Of a DNA stretch of 64,000 nt, positions 35,827 through 45,306 are shown piece by piece. The position numbers and the translations under genes are program-made. Location of the stretch: assembly GCA_025350325.1 (NCBI GenBank), contig JANXYB010000132.1, forward strand, positions 1 to 64,000, read 5' to 3'. Under the pieces are notes generated by a model. It made no database searches. It was given only the letters and a program-made list of their open reading frames with translations, and was not told the origin of the DNA. The stretch comes from Acidobacteriaceae bacterium. Lineage in GTDB: Bacteria; Acidobacteriota; Terriglobia; Terriglobales; Acidobacteriaceae. Each line of letters opens with the position of its first letter. Positions within the stretch are counted from its first letter, which is position 1.

Positions 35827-36192
35827 ATGAATATGCAGATGGAAACGCGAATAAGCGATCAACTGGCGCGCTACCTCGATATGGCAGTCAGCGAAACCAA
35901 GCTGACAGCCGCCAATATGGCCAATGTAGACACGCCTGGATATCGAACTGTCGGCATCGATTTTGCTGCCGAGATGCACGACGCATTGGCAAGGGTTGAG
36001 CGGGGCGGCGTGGAGCATCCTGTGGACGTCAGGTTGGTTGACGGGCTAATTTCGCGCCCGGATGGAAACAATGTATCGATGGATCGCGAGGGTCTGCACC
36101 TGGCAGAAGCTCAACTCAGGTTCAAAACCGGTGTGACGCTGCTGCGCCTCGAAAACCAGCGCGTGATGGACGCCATTCACGCCGACAAGTAA
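35827..36192 (+). CDS. flgB: flagellar basal-body rod protein FlgB
   Basis: A proximal rod subunit of about 121 residues. It has the rod-family N-terminal block TRISDQLARYLDMAVSETKLTAANMANVDTPGYR and the C-terminal amphipathic helix. I chose ATG 35827 because a GGGGTGA site precedes it; an ATG at 35803 is in frame but less well placed. First gene of the flagellar operon in this window. Confidence 0.93.
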   Translation: MNMQMETRISDQLARYLDMAVSETKLTAANMANVDTPGYRTVGIDFAAEMHDALARVERGGVEHPVDVRLVDGLISRPDGNNVSMDREGLHLAEAQLRFKTGVTLLRLENQRVMDAIHADK

Positions 36193-36229
36193 CGCGACCT
36201 GTTAGGTGCAATGCGCGGGAGGCGCTCTG

Positions 36230-36730
36230 ATGAATCTTTTTGGATTGATGGACACATCGGGTTCGGCCATGCAGGCGGAGCGCATGCGCGCCGAGGTTGT
36301 CGCGGCCAACATGGCTAATGCGGAAACCACAAAAACCGAAGCCGGTGGACCGTATCGTCGCCAGCATGTGGTTTTTGCCGCTGACCAGGGCGATACAGGG
36401 TTTTTAAATTCAATCACCAATGCGACGGGCAGTTTTGCAAAGGCCAGTGGCCTCACGATGCCCATGTCGATGCTGAATGGGATGAGCGAGGCGGTCGCGC
36501 CCGGCGTTCATATTGCGCAGGTGATCGAGGATACCGGTGCTCCACTCAAGCGCTACGATCCGGGGCATCCCGACGCGGGCGCGGATGGCTATGTGGCTTA
36601 CCCCGACATCAATCCACTGACAGAGATGGTGGACTTGATGGGAGCGACGCGCGCTTATGGTTTGAACAGTTCAGCGGTGCAGGCAGAGAAGGGCATGATT
36701 GCGGCAGCCTTGGACATTGCCAAGGCATAG
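36230..36730 (+). CDS. flgC: flagellar basal-body rod protein FlgC
   Basis: A rod subunit of 166 residues. The N-terminal part has MQAERMRAEVVAANMANAETT and the C-terminal part YVAYPDINPLTEMVDLMGATRAYGLNSSAVQAEKGM, both typical of FlgC. GGGAGG lies 7 bases before ATG 36230, which decides the start over an upstream GTG at 36206. Confidence 0.95.
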   Translation: MNLFGLMDTSGSAMQAERMRAEVVAANMANAETTKTEAGGPYRRQHVVFAADQGDTGFLNSITNATGSFAKASGLTMPMSMLNGMSEAVAPGVHIAQVIEDTGAPLKRYDPGHPDAGADGYVAYPDINPLTEMVDLMGATRAYGLNSSAVQAEKGMIAAALDIAKA

Positions 36731-36789
36731 ATTTCATGGAACGACGCGATGGCTACGCGTTGCTGAGGACGATTTGAATTGGAGAAAAA

Positions 36790-37125
36790 ATGCTGGCCAG
36801 TTTGAGCGCGATGAATGCGGTGGCTTCTGCGGCGACGCACCTTTCCGGCGGTGCCGGGGCAATCCCTTCCGGGATAGGAATTGGCGGTAAAACCGCAGCG
36901 GCGGGTACACCGTTTGCCGGACTAATGACCGATGCTGTCGGTCAGGTAAACGCACTGCAAGACCAGGCCAGTGCAGCGGTGACAGGGTTGATTACCGGTG
37001 CGGGGGTGGATGTGCACACGGCGATGATCGCGGCTGAGAAGGCGAGCATGGGTTTCGAGATGGCGCTGGCACTGCGCAACAAAGCGGTGCAGGCATACCA
37101 GAGCGTGATGGGCATGCAGTTTTGA
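36790..37125 (+). CDS. fliE: flagellar hook-basal body protein FliE
   Basis: The 111-residue product joins the MS ring to the rod. The C-terminal half shows the family helices (VNALQDQASAAVTGLITGAGVDVHTAMIAAEKASMGFEMALALRNKAVQAYQSVMGMQF as the overall order of blocks, in the last 60 residues). A TTGGAG site lies just upstream. Position after flgBC is the usual one. Confidence 0.94.
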   Translation: MLASLSAMNAVASAATHLSGGAGAIPSGIGIGGKTAAAGTPFAGLMTDAVGQVNALQDQASAAVTGLITGAGVDVHTAMIAAEKASMGFEMALALRNKAVQAYQSVMGMQF

Positions 37126-37216
37126 GGGATTGTACTGCGTGAACATTTTTCGCCGCAAAATGTCTGACGAGTGAACAGAGTTATGGCCGTTAAGTTGGAC
37201 GGCGGGACAGAAAAAG

Positions 37217-38863
37217 ATGGCTACGCCAGGGACGCAGTTGGACAGAACGATGCGGGTGGGAGAGGGAGGCCAGATCTCCCATGGCCTCTCAGCGCTGTGG
37301 ACGCGAAGCCGCGTGCAGTGGGCCTCGATGTCTTCGGGTCAACGGAATGGCGCACTCTTTGCGGCGCTGCTGCTGGCGGGACTGTTCGGTGGTATCGTGT
37401 GGTACGCGCTGGGGCCGGATTGGCGCACGTTATATGCGGGCCTCGACCCTGAAGATGCACGACAGACCGGGATGACGTTGACGCAGGCGCAGATTCCTTT
37501 TGATGTTTCAACCAATGGAACAGCCATTCGCGTGCCGTCCGCGCAATTAGATAAAGCGCGCCTGGCCACCGCTGCCAAAGGCGGCATCAAAAGCGGGCGC
37601 ATGGGATTTGAGCTTTTCGATAAGCCTAATTGGGTCGGGTCGGAATTCGACGAGCAAGTCAATTATCAGCGTGCCCTTGAGGGAGAGCTTGAACATACCG
37701 TTGGCTCCCTGGCCGATGTTGAATCGGCACGTGTGCACCTGGTGCTGGCCCACGATTCTTTGTTTCGCGAAGAAGAGCGACCGGCGAAGGCTTCGGTGGT
37801 GCTCAAGCTTCGCCATGGTTCCCTGGGGGATGGTGAGCCCGATGCGATCCGCAATCTTGTGGCTTCTGCGGTAGACGGACTGGCTGCGGACCGCGTGGTG
37901 CTCGTCGATGCAGCAGGGCACTTGCCGCTCGGCCCGAAGACGGCGGCCGCGTTGCAGCTGAGCGCGGAACAATCGCTTGAAGAGAAACTAATTTCTACGC
38001 TGGAGCCGGTGACGGGTGCAGGGAATGTGCGGGCCTCCGTGACACTCGATTATGACCGTGACTCCACAGAGGAAACCAAGGAAAGCTACGACCCGACGCA
38101 GACGGCGACGCTGTCGATGCAGCGTACTGAACAATCGACTGGAGCGCAGCCAGTCGCTGCAGGCGTTCCAGGCACAGCGTCGAACGCACCCAATTCTCAA
38201 AGTTTGCCGGTCTACCCGAAACAGACGACCGCACCGCAAACGGCCAAGACAGAATCAGGGACGTACGGCGTTTCAAAAACGGTTCGCCACCTGGTAGCGA
38301 ATCCGGGGCGCGTGCACCGGTTGACGGCGGCAATCGTGGTAAACGACCGGCTGATTCGACAGGCTTCAAAGGGCAATCAGGCGCAGTGGCAGGCCCGTTC
38401 CGCCGACGAGTTGCGCAACCTGACTGCGCTCGCACAGGCTGCGATAGGATTCGATACGACGCGCGGCGACATGCTTACCGTTGAAGATCTGGCCTTCGAT
38501 GACAATCGCGCGCAGACATCGGCCTCGATGCCTACCCAGATCGTTTCCAGCGTCGAAAATTCACCGGTGCTGGTGAAATATGTGAGCTTGCTGCTGGGGA
38601 TGCTGGTGGTGTTGGCCTTTGGTGTACGTCCCGCGTTGCGCCGTGCGGCCTCGTTTGCCTCAAAGCCGACGGGCGGCTCGCCGCAACAACTGCATGGCCA
38701 TGCAACTGTCGCTCCGCAGGCTGCACTCAATCCCCCCGAACCGTTGGTGCCTGATCCGGACCGTCTGCATGCGCAGGAAGTTTTGGAACAGGTGACGACG
38801 CATTTGAAGCGCGAGCCGGCGCAGAGTTCGCGCTTGCTGCAGAGTTGGATTCACTCCGAATAG
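37217..38863 (+). CDS. fliF: flagellar MS-ring protein FliF
   Basis: The membrane ring on which the flagellum is built, 548 residues. A transmembrane helix near residues 44-64 is followed by the YscJ/FliF ring-building motifs (DWRTLYAGLDPEDARQTGMTL, IRVPSAQLDKARLATAAKGG, NYQRALEGELEHTVGSLADVESARVHLVLA). A Ser/Thr/Pro-rich stretch lies in the middle, a second transmembrane helix at about 455-475, and the FliG-binding cytoplasmic tail ends in LLQSWIHSE. The start ATG has only a weak ribosome-binding site. Confidence 0.95.
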   Translation: MATPGTQLDRTMRVGEGGQISHGLSALWTRSRVQWASMSSGQRNGALFAALLLAGLFGGIVWYALGPDWRTLYAGLDPEDARQTGMTLTQAQIPFDVSTNGTAIRVPSAQLDKARLATAAKGGIKSGRMGFELFDKPNWVGSEFDEQVNYQRALEGELEHTVGSLADVESARVHLVLAHDSLFREEERPAKASVVLKLRHGSLGDGEPDAIRNLVASAVDGLAADRVVLVDAAGHLPLGPKTAAALQLSAEQSLEEKLISTLEPVTGAGNVRASVTLDYDRDSTEETKESYDPTQTATLSMQRTEQSTGAQPVAAGVPGTASNAPNSQSLPVYPKQTTAPQTAKTESGTYGVSKTVRHLVANPGRVHRLTAAIVVNDRLIRQASKGNQAQWQARSADELRNLTALAQAAIGFDTTRGDMLTVEDLAFDDNRAQTSASMPTQIVSSVENSPVLVKYVSLLLGMLVVLAFGVRPALRRAASFASKPTGGSPQQLHGHATVAPQAALNPPEPLVPDPDRLHAQEVLEQVTTHLKREPAQSSRLLQSWIHSE

Positions 38864-38944
38864 TGGGAAGTTGAAAGTTCCAACATCGTAAGCGACAAGG
38901 ATTGGAAACAGAGCGGCGGGCGGAAACCGAGAGAGGCCGGAAGA

Positions 38945-39997
38945 GTGGCGGACCAGGGAAACGAAGGCGGATCGAGTCGGCATCGCAGCACATCAAGCGT
39001 GAGCGGATTGCGTAAAGCAGCCGTGTTGCTGGTGGCCGTTGGCGAAGAACTATCCAAGCAAATTCTGCGCAGCCTGCCCGAGACGGACGTGCAGCGGCTG
39101 ACCGAAGAGTTGGCGGAGTTGCGCGGCGTTCCACCGGAGTTGTCGAGCGAGATTCTCGAGGAATTCTGGGAAATGCTCGAGACTCAGAATTACATGATTC
39201 ACGGTGGCCTGGACTATGCCAGCCGATTGCTGGTCGATACCTTTGGCAAGCAGCGCGCTGACGATCTGCTGGCGCTGGTACGCCATTCTCAAGAGGCTGC
39301 GCATGGCAACCTTGCAAAGCTGCAGCGCACCGATCCGCAGCAACTGGGAAAGTTGCTCGATGCGGAACATCCGCAGACGATTGCGCTGGTGCTTGCCCAT
39401 CTTGATCCGAAGCGCGCTTCGATGGTGCTTGAAAACCTGGGAGAAGAAAATAAGGTGGTGTCTATCCAGCGGCTGGCCGAGATGCGCCAGTTCTCACCGG
39501 AGATGGCGCAGAAGGTCGCGCACATTCTGCATCGCCGCCTCGAGAGCGTGGGCGATACGGGACGCAAGAGCTACTCCGGTTTCAAGGCCGTCGCGGATCT
39601 GATGAACAGGCTCAACGCCACCGAGGCTAAGAAGATCTTGGAGACCATTGAAGAAGGCCAGCCGGAATTGGCGCTCAGTATTCGCAATCTCATGTTCACA
39701 TTTGAGGACCTGGTGACTGTGCCGCCGGCGACGATTCGCGAAATCGTTTCGGGAGTAGACAAGCGCCAGTTAGCCCTGGCGCTGCGCGGGGCCAACGAGG
39801 AATTGCGCGCCCAGATATTCAAGTCGATGAGTTCGCGGGCCGTAGAAATGCTGAAGGAAGATATGGAAGTGCTGGGTCCGGTTCGTTCGCGGGAAGTCGC
39901 GGAGGCGCAACAAGAGATTCTGAACCTTGCGCGGCGTCTTGAAGCGGAAGGCAAAGTAGTGCTCAAACTTGAAACCGGGGACGAGATGCTGGCCTGA
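38945..39997 (+). CDS. fliG: flagellar motor switch protein FliG
   Basis: The rotor protein that interacts with stator and FliF, 350 residues. N-terminal domain (GLRKAAVLLVAVGEELSKQILRSLPETDVQRLTEELA), middle domain with the EHPQT motif (DAEHPQTIALVLAHLDP), and C-terminal torque domain (LSIRNLMFTFEDLV ... RSREVAEAQQEILNLARRLEAEG). The start is GTG with a GAGAGAGG stretch upstream. Confidence 0.96.
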   Translation: MADQGNEGGSSRHRSTSSVSGLRKAAVLLVAVGEELSKQILRSLPETDVQRLTEELAELRGVPPELSSEILEEFWEMLETQNYMIHGGLDYASRLLVDTFGKQRADDLLALVRHSQEAAHGNLAKLQRTDPQQLGKLLDAEHPQTIALVLAHLDPKRASMVLENLGEENKVVSIQRLAEMRQFSPEMAQKVAHILHRRLESVGDTGRKSYSGFKAVADLMNRLNATEAKKILETIEEGQPELALSIRNLMFTFEDLVTVPPATIREIVSGVDKRQLALALRGANEELRAQIFKSMSSRAVEMLKEDMEVLGPVRSREVAEAQQEILNLARRLEAEGKVVLKLETGDEMLA

Positions 39998-40136
39998 GCG
40001 GCGGCGTCGTCGAGCGGGATGCATCGCTTTTGAAGGTCAGGAGTTGCCGAAACAGAGTTGCGTTGTGAAATCAATTTAGAGAATTGACCAGCGCGTCGTT
40101 TTCCCAATCGCAGAGAGATCATCGGAGGCAACAATC

Positions 40137-40892
40137 ATGCAGCAAGCAGAGCTTGTCGAAGATTTTCAATATTTACAGGGCGATGAGCATGCCGTGCCAT
40201 GGGACGGTCAAGCTGAAGTCTGGCCTGACTTGGACGACCTCAGCGGGAACGCTGGCGCTGCTTCGATGACGAAAAGCGGATCGCCCGATAACCGACGCGG
40301 CGGCATATCCGAAGCGCGGCACGCGGAGGAAACACGACAACAATTTGACGCGGTACGGGAAGAGGGATTTCGCCAGGGCCGCCAGGCCGAGCATGATTTG
40401 CATGCGAGCGCACTGGGGGATGCGGAGAGGCACCGCATGGAGGACGCAGCGGAAATGGTGGAGCAGTTTGCGACGGAGCGCGACCGGTTTCTGTATTCGG
40501 TAGAGCATGAGGTCGTGGCATTGGCGCTGGCCGTGGCGGCGCGCATTTTGCGGCGTGAGGCGCAAATGGATCCGCTGCTGTTGACGGGCGCGGTGCGCGT
40601 GGCCTTGGGGCAGCTATCGAAGACTACGCGCGTGCGCTTACGTGTGCCCGCTGCGGAACTCGACTTATGGAGCGAGACGATCGCACTCTTGCCCAATCTG
40701 GCGTTGCGACCGACCGTGTTGGCGGGAGAAGGAATGCTGCTTGGCGACTGCATTGTGGAGACCGAGATGGGCACGGTGGACCTGGGAATTCGCGCCCAGT
40801 TGGGGGAGATCGAGCGAGGCTTTTTCGATCGCGCCGGCGTTGATAGAGCGCCGGCAGTTGCGCGTTCCGACATGCCTCTGGAGCAGCCATGA
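40137..40892 (+). CDS. fliH: flagellar assembly protein FliH
   Basis: The 251-residue negative regulator and carrier of the FliI ATPase. It has a Gly/Glu-rich helical start (REEGFRQGRQAEHDL), a long helix, and the FliH/YscL-like C-terminal domain (VALALAVAARILRREA ... GDCIVETEMGTVDLGIRAQLGEIERGFF). It follows fliG and overlaps fliI by 4 bases. Confidence 0.9.
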   Translation: MQQAELVEDFQYLQGDEHAVPWDGQAEVWPDLDDLSGNAGAASMTKSGSPDNRRGGISEARHAEETRQQFDAVREEGFRQGRQAEHDLHASALGDAERHRMEDAAEMVEQFATERDRFLYSVEHEVVALALAVAARILRREAQMDPLLLTGAVRVALGQLSKTTRVRLRVPAAELDLWSETIALLPNLALRPTVLAGEGMLLGDCIVETEMGTVDLGIRAQLGEIERGFFDRAGVDRAPAVARSDMPLEQP

Positions 40893-42202
40893 GTGCTTTG
40901 CTAGACCGCTACTTCGTTAGCCTGCGCCACAGTCAGCCTTGGCGGTGGAGGGGGCAGGTTATTGAGTCGTTGGGCCAAACCATCGAGTCGAGCGGGCCGC
41001 TGGCATCGGTGGGGGAGTGCTGCGAGATTGTCGATCAGTTTGGCCAGCCGCATCGCGCCGAAGTAATCGGGTTTCGCGGATCAAATCTGCTTTCAATGCC
41101 GGTGGGAAGCACCGAAGGCATTCGCTACGGCGATGCGGTGTTCGCATTGGGTGTGCACCCGGAGATTGAGGTAGGCCCTGATTTGATGGGCAGAGTGCTT
41201 GACGCCATGGGCGCGGCGATCGATGCGGGGCGCAAGCCGCCGCCCGCGCAGGCGTTGCCTTTGGATGGTGTAGTGCGTTCGCCGCTAAGCCGCGCTTCGA
41301 TTCATAAGCCGCTGGGCACTGGCATTCGCGTACTCGACGGATTGCTGACCGTGGGACGCGGCCAGCGCATCGGCATTTTTGGCGGGTCTGGCGTAGGTAA
41401 GAGCACGTTGATCGGAATGATGACGCGCAATACGGAAGCCGATGTCACGGTGGTGGGGCTGGTGGGGGAGCGCGGACGGGAGGTCGGTGAGTTTCTTGAG
41501 GATTCACTTGGCGAGGAAGGCAGGGCGCGCTCCGTGGTGGTGGTTTCAACCTCTGACCAATCGCCGCTTATGCGCATGCGAGCCGCGCTGGCGGCGACCA
41601 CGATCGCCGAGTATTTCGCTGCAGAAGGCAAGCATGTATTGCTGGTCCTCGACTCATTGACTCGGTTTGCGATGGCGGCGCGAGAGATCGGGCTTGCCGC
41701 TGGAGAGCCGCCTACTGCCAAGGGATATACACCATCGGTATTCACGCGCCTGGCCAAGTTGGTGGAGCGGGCTGGGGAATTTCCTGTGGGGTCGATCACC
41801 GCGTTCTACACGGTGTTGATGGAGGGCGACGATCAGCAGGATCCGCTGGTCGATGCTGTGCGTTCTTTGCTCGACGGCCATGTCGTTCTGTCGCGCGGGC
41901 TGGCGGCGGAGGGATGGTATCCGCCGATTAACCTGCTCGATTCCATCAGCCGCCTGATGCCGGCGGTGACGCAGCCGGGTCATCGCGAACAGGCTGCGCT
42001 GTTTCGCCGCCTGATGGCGGTCTATGCGCGCTCTGAAGACCTGGTGCGCATAGGAGCGTACAAGCCCGGCTCCGACCCTGATCTTGAACGTGCGTTGAGG
42101 GCTCGCGGAGCCATGCGGGCATTCATGATGCAGGGTTCACAAGAACGTGTCGAATTTAGCGAATGCCTGCGCCGCCTGGCCGCGCTGGCACAGGAGATTT
42201 GA
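40889..42202 (+). CDS. fliI: flagellum-specific ATP synthase FliI
   Basis: The ATPase of the flagellar export apparatus, 437 residues. Walker A is GGSGVGKST, followed by VVGLVGERGREVGEF. Walker B is VLLVLDSLTRFAMAAREI. The GEPPTAKGYTPSVFTRLAKLVERAG block is diagnostic of FliI rather than F1-ATPase beta. Its ATG overlaps the fliH stop (ATGA), so the two are coupled. Confidence 0.97.
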   Translation: MSALLDRYFVSLRHSQPWRWRGQVIESLGQTIESSGPLASVGECCEIVDQFGQPHRAEVIGFRGSNLLSMPVGSTEGIRYGDAVFALGVHPEIEVGPDLMGRVLDAMGAAIDAGRKPPPAQALPLDGVVRSPLSRASIHKPLGTGIRVLDGLLTVGRGQRIGIFGGSGVGKSTLIGMMTRNTEADVTVVGLVGERGREVGEFLEDSLGEEGRARSVVVVSTSDQSPLMRMRAALAATTIAEYFAAEGKHVLLVLDSLTRFAMAAREIGLAAGEPPTAKGYTPSVFTRLAKLVERAGEFPVGSITAFYTVLMEGDDQQDPLVDAVRSLLDGHVVLSRGLAAEGWYPPINLLDSISRLMPAVTQPGHREQAALFRRLMAVYARSEDLVRIGAYKPGSDPDLERALRARGAMRAFMMQGSQERVEFSECLRRLAALAQEI

Positions 42203-42205
42203 GCG

Positions 42206-42754
42206 ATGCCCGTTTCCCCTGGATTACGTCGCCTGCTGCACATTCGCGAACTGGAAGAAGAGCAAGGCCGTATGGCGCTCGAATCCGCGGTGGGGGAGTT
42301 GCAGCGATTAGAGAATGCCATGAAAAACGTTACAGAGCGTGCGCGCAAAGGGCGAGAGCTGATAGTGTCAAGCGCAATTTCGAATGAGTTGTCAGACCGC
42401 TTGGCCGGGATTGAAGAGACGCGCTCGGCGCAGCGGGCGATTGCAGTGGTATCGGCGCGGACTAAGATGGCAACGCAACGCGTAGGCGAGACGCGGCACG
42501 CATTCATGAGTAAACGCGTAGAGCGTCTGCAGGCAGAAACGCTGATTGGGCAGACAGAAGAACGAGATGAGATTGAAGCCGGTCGCCGCAGCCAGCAAGC
42601 GCTCGATGAGTGGCATGGCACGCGTGTGCATGCAGGCGACCCGCACGAAAAAGCAGGCCCTTCGGTACGGCACGATGCGAATTTGATAAAGGCGGAAGCG
42701 AATCGTGACAAGGGAAATGCGGTGGGTAAGAAACTTGAGAGCAAAAACAACTAA
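42206..42754 (+). CDS. fliJ: FliJ-like flagellar export chaperone
   Basis: A 182-residue, mostly helical coiled-coil protein placed 3 bases after fliI, the usual position of fliJ. It starts PGLRRLLHIRELEEEQGRMALESAVGELQRLENAM, like FliJ. Sequence conservation in this family is low, so the call rests mainly on coiled-coil character and gene order. Confidence 0.8.
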   Translation: MPVSPGLRRLLHIRELEEEQGRMALESAVGELQRLENAMKNVTERARKGRELIVSSAISNELSDRLAGIEETRSAQRAIAVVSARTKMATQRVGETRHAFMSKRVERLQAETLIGQTEERDEIEAGRRSQQALDEWHGTRVHAGDPHEKAGPSVRHDANLIKAEANRDKGNAVGKKLESKNN

Positions 42755-42858
42755 TCCTGGCCCGAAATTCCTGAAATTGGAATTATGCAATCCAATTCCT
42801 GACAATGCTCTAACCCATCCCAAACGCTTTTGGCAGGCCATCTGCTCCAAGTCACCGC

Positions 42859-44649
42859 ATGACAGCCGCCATCGACCTCGAAAATTTAACTGCGGGCTCA
42901 GCGCTCCGGAACGGCGCGACCTCCTCGGGTGCGCGGGGGTTGGGGGCAGGGGCCAGTGGCCAGCCGGCATCGTCGTTCGTGGTGGTGCAGGATCAAAGCT
43001 TCCGTTCGAGCTGGCAGACCTTGCTGGGTGCGGTGGCCAGCGATGGAAAGCTCGAACTGGCAGTTGACGGAGGGCGGACTGGCGCGCCGGATGGGCACGT
43101 GCGCACGCATCCTACGAGTCGAATTTTGGACATGCTTTCGGCGCCCGCTTATCTTGGCGCGGACGCGTTGGAGTTGGCGCAGGGAACACCGGTTGCGACG
43201 GCCGATGCCACGAAGGTTTTGCTGAAAATGTCCGCAGATAACTCGGCCATTCATGCCAAGCAAAAGGCCATGGTGAAAAGCAGCGTGGAAACACAAGCGC
43301 CCCATGAAACCGCCCCTATAGCGAGGGAGGAAGCGGGCGGAACGGCTGTCCGAGAAGTAAAGAAACATTCCAACGCAGCTTCTGATTCTGATCCGGCACA
43401 CTCTATCTCTCTCGGGGCAAATGAGCAGATTTTGAATCGACTCGGAATACAACCTGAACTGACGCTACCTTTATCGGAGAGCGTATCGCGGCAGATCACG
43501 CCGGTGGAGATTAAAGGCTTGCCTGAGTCAATGTCAGGCACGGTAAGAGAGCCCTTGGTAGCCGCGAGCAGTTTGCTACCCACAGCGCCAGGTGTGACGA
43601 AAAACGGTATACCGGACGCGACTATCATTGCTGGGCAGACTGGTTCGTCAATCTCCACTCCAGTGTTAGAAACGTCACGCCAAACACAAGCACCAGACAT
43701 GGCGCTGCAAGCGTCCTCAGCAACGGGTGCACCCACAGCGGACGCTCGCCGCGACTACGTAGCGACGCATGCGGCAATCACCTCGACGCCTTTGCAAATA
43801 CCTTCCCCGGGGTCAGGCACACCGGTCACGGCAGCCGGGACCGTCCGGCCCAGGGCAGCAACAGCATCCACTGAGGCCAAATCTGCTGAAAGGCTCACTG
43901 CGTTGACTGAAACATCGGTAGCGCAAAGGGAAAATACGCATGCGGTCAGCGAGCATGACTCGAGGGCGCAAGCGAGTCTCACTCCTGCGTTCAGTGGTGC
44001 GCGGCAAGATGTTGATTCAAGCATCAATCGCGATTCATGGCCGGTCCCCGCAGCGATGGGGCCTGGTATGAGTGATGCCCACAAGACGACTTCAAATGGT
44101 CAGCTTTCTATTGCGGCTCAGACGTTGAACGCTCTCGATGCTGAAACATCTCCAGTAACGCCGACGTGGGTTCGCGCCGGCGCGCACCAGGTTGAAGCAG
44201 GATTTCAAGATCCTGCGCTGGGCTGGGTGGCAGTGCGAGCGCAAGCGGATTCAAGCGGAGTGCACGCCGCGCTGGTTGCCAGTTCGGCGGATGCAGCGCA
44301 GTCTCTCGGCGGGCACTTGGAGGGATTGAATGCTTATCTCGCGAATCACCACACCACGGTCGACTCTGTGACGACAGCTGCGCCCGAGAACCAGTGGGCG
44401 AGAAACGGAATGGATGGAGATGCGCAGCAGGGTATGCATCAGGGTATGCATTCAGGTGCAAGCCAACAGGATGCTCAAGCAGAGCAGCAAAGCGGTCAAG
44501 GCGATCAGCTGTCGGAATCTGCGAGCTACCTTGATGCTGACACTTTGACGACTGGGAGAGCCTTGAGATCCGCGGATCATCTGACCGCGGCAAATACACG
44601 GGCTGCCTATTTTGCGGAAGGCAGTAGATACATATCGGTTGTAGCTTGA
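42859..44649 (+). CDS. fliK: flagellar hook-length control protein FliK
   Basis: The 596-residue product is long and rich in Ala, Ser and Thr, as in FliK molecular rulers. The C-terminal part (about 430-505) fits the Flg_hook domain (WVRAGAHQVEAGFQDPALGWVAVRAQADSSGVHAALVASS ... LEGLNAYLANHH). The last 90 residues are Gln/Gly-rich. It lies between fliJ and flgD, as expected. FliK sets hook length and switches export specificity. No clear ribosome-binding site precedes the ATG. Confidence 0.85.
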   Translation: MTAAIDLENLTAGSALRNGATSSGARGLGAGASGQPASSFVVVQDQSFRSSWQTLLGAVASDGKLELAVDGGRTGAPDGHVRTHPTSRILDMLSAPAYLGADALELAQGTPVATADATKVLLKMSADNSAIHAKQKAMVKSSVETQAPHETAPIAREEAGGTAVREVKKHSNAASDSDPAHSISLGANEQILNRLGIQPELTLPLSESVSRQITPVEIKGLPESMSGTVREPLVAASSLLPTAPGVTKNGIPDATIIAGQTGSSISTPVLETSRQTQAPDMALQASSATGAPTADARRDYVATHAAITSTPLQIPSPGSGTPVTAAGTVRPRAATASTEAKSAERLTALTETSVAQRENTHAVSEHDSRAQASLTPAFSGARQDVDSSINRDSWPVPAAMGPGMSDAHKTTSNGQLSIAAQTLNALDAETSPVTPTWVRAGAHQVEAGFQDPALGWVAVRAQADSSGVHAALVASSADAAQSLGGHLEGLNAYLANHHTTVDSVTTAAPENQWARNGMDGDAQQGMHQGMHSGASQQDAQAEQQSGQGDQLSESASYLDADTLTTGRALRSADHLTAANTRAAYFAEGSRYISVVA

Positions 44650-44703
44650 GGCTCGTATTGAGCAGACACATAAGGCATAGGTGCCGAAGGAAAGGTAAAG
44701 ACA

Positions 44704-45225
44704 ATGGCAACAGCAGCAATGGGACTATGGAATCATCACGCAGCGGCGTCGCAATCGGCCAAAACCACTTCACCGATGGCGGCCGCCAGCCCTACTAATG
44801 GAGCGAGCGCGGCCGGCAGTGATTCGGCAGCGATCTCCGCCAACGACTTTCTCACGCTGCTGGTGACGGAGATGAAGAATCAGGACCCCACCGCCAACAC
44901 CGATCCCAATCAATACATTAACCAACTGGTGCAGGTGAACAGCCTGGAGCAATTGATTTCAATCAACCAGACACTGAGCAGCGATCCAGCTGTTTCGGCA
45001 AAGCCATCGGCTCACAATGTTGGCGGCAGCGACGCGATTGCATCAACGCACGTCACCAAAAGTGAAACCGCCAGTGCTGCAGCGTCGCTCGAAGCGAATG
45101 CGGGTATTAGAGAAACGCACCAAAGCCTCGCCCATCGCGCCGCTGGCAATCTCAGCATTCCTGAGCCAAATCAGTCGGCGCAGCGGGTGGCGCGTTCTCT
45201 CGGCGGCCGCACCGCTGCGTTGTAA
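44704..45225 (+). CDS. flgD: flagellar hook-capping protein FlgD, short form
   Basis: The 173-residue product has the FlgD N-terminal cap motif (NDFLTLLVTEMKNQDPTANTDPNQYINQLVQVNSLEQLISINQTL). It lacks the FlgD Ig/tudor-like C-terminal half of longer proteins (about 230 residues in E. coli) and ends in a Ser/Ala-rich, low-complexity tail. It scaffolds hook assembly together with flgE, the next gene. Confidence 0.9.
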   Translation: MATAAMGLWNHHAAASQSAKTTSPMAAASPTNGASAAGSDSAAISANDFLTLLVTEMKNQDPTANTDPNQYINQLVQVNSLEQLISINQTLSSDPAVSAKPSAHNVGGSDAIASTHVTKSETASAAASLEANAGIRETHQSLAHRAAGNLSIPEPNQSAQRVARSLGGRTAAL

Positions 45226-45306
45226 ATCGGCGGCCGCAAAAAACAGGCCACTGCAACTTACTCAACCGCGAGCCGCTTCGGCGCGCATCCTCTATCAGGA
45301 GATATC

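Noticed and set aside
36206-36229. Longer start for flgC at GTG 36206
   Set aside because: The GGGAGG site is correctly spaced for ATG 36230, and homologues start near there.
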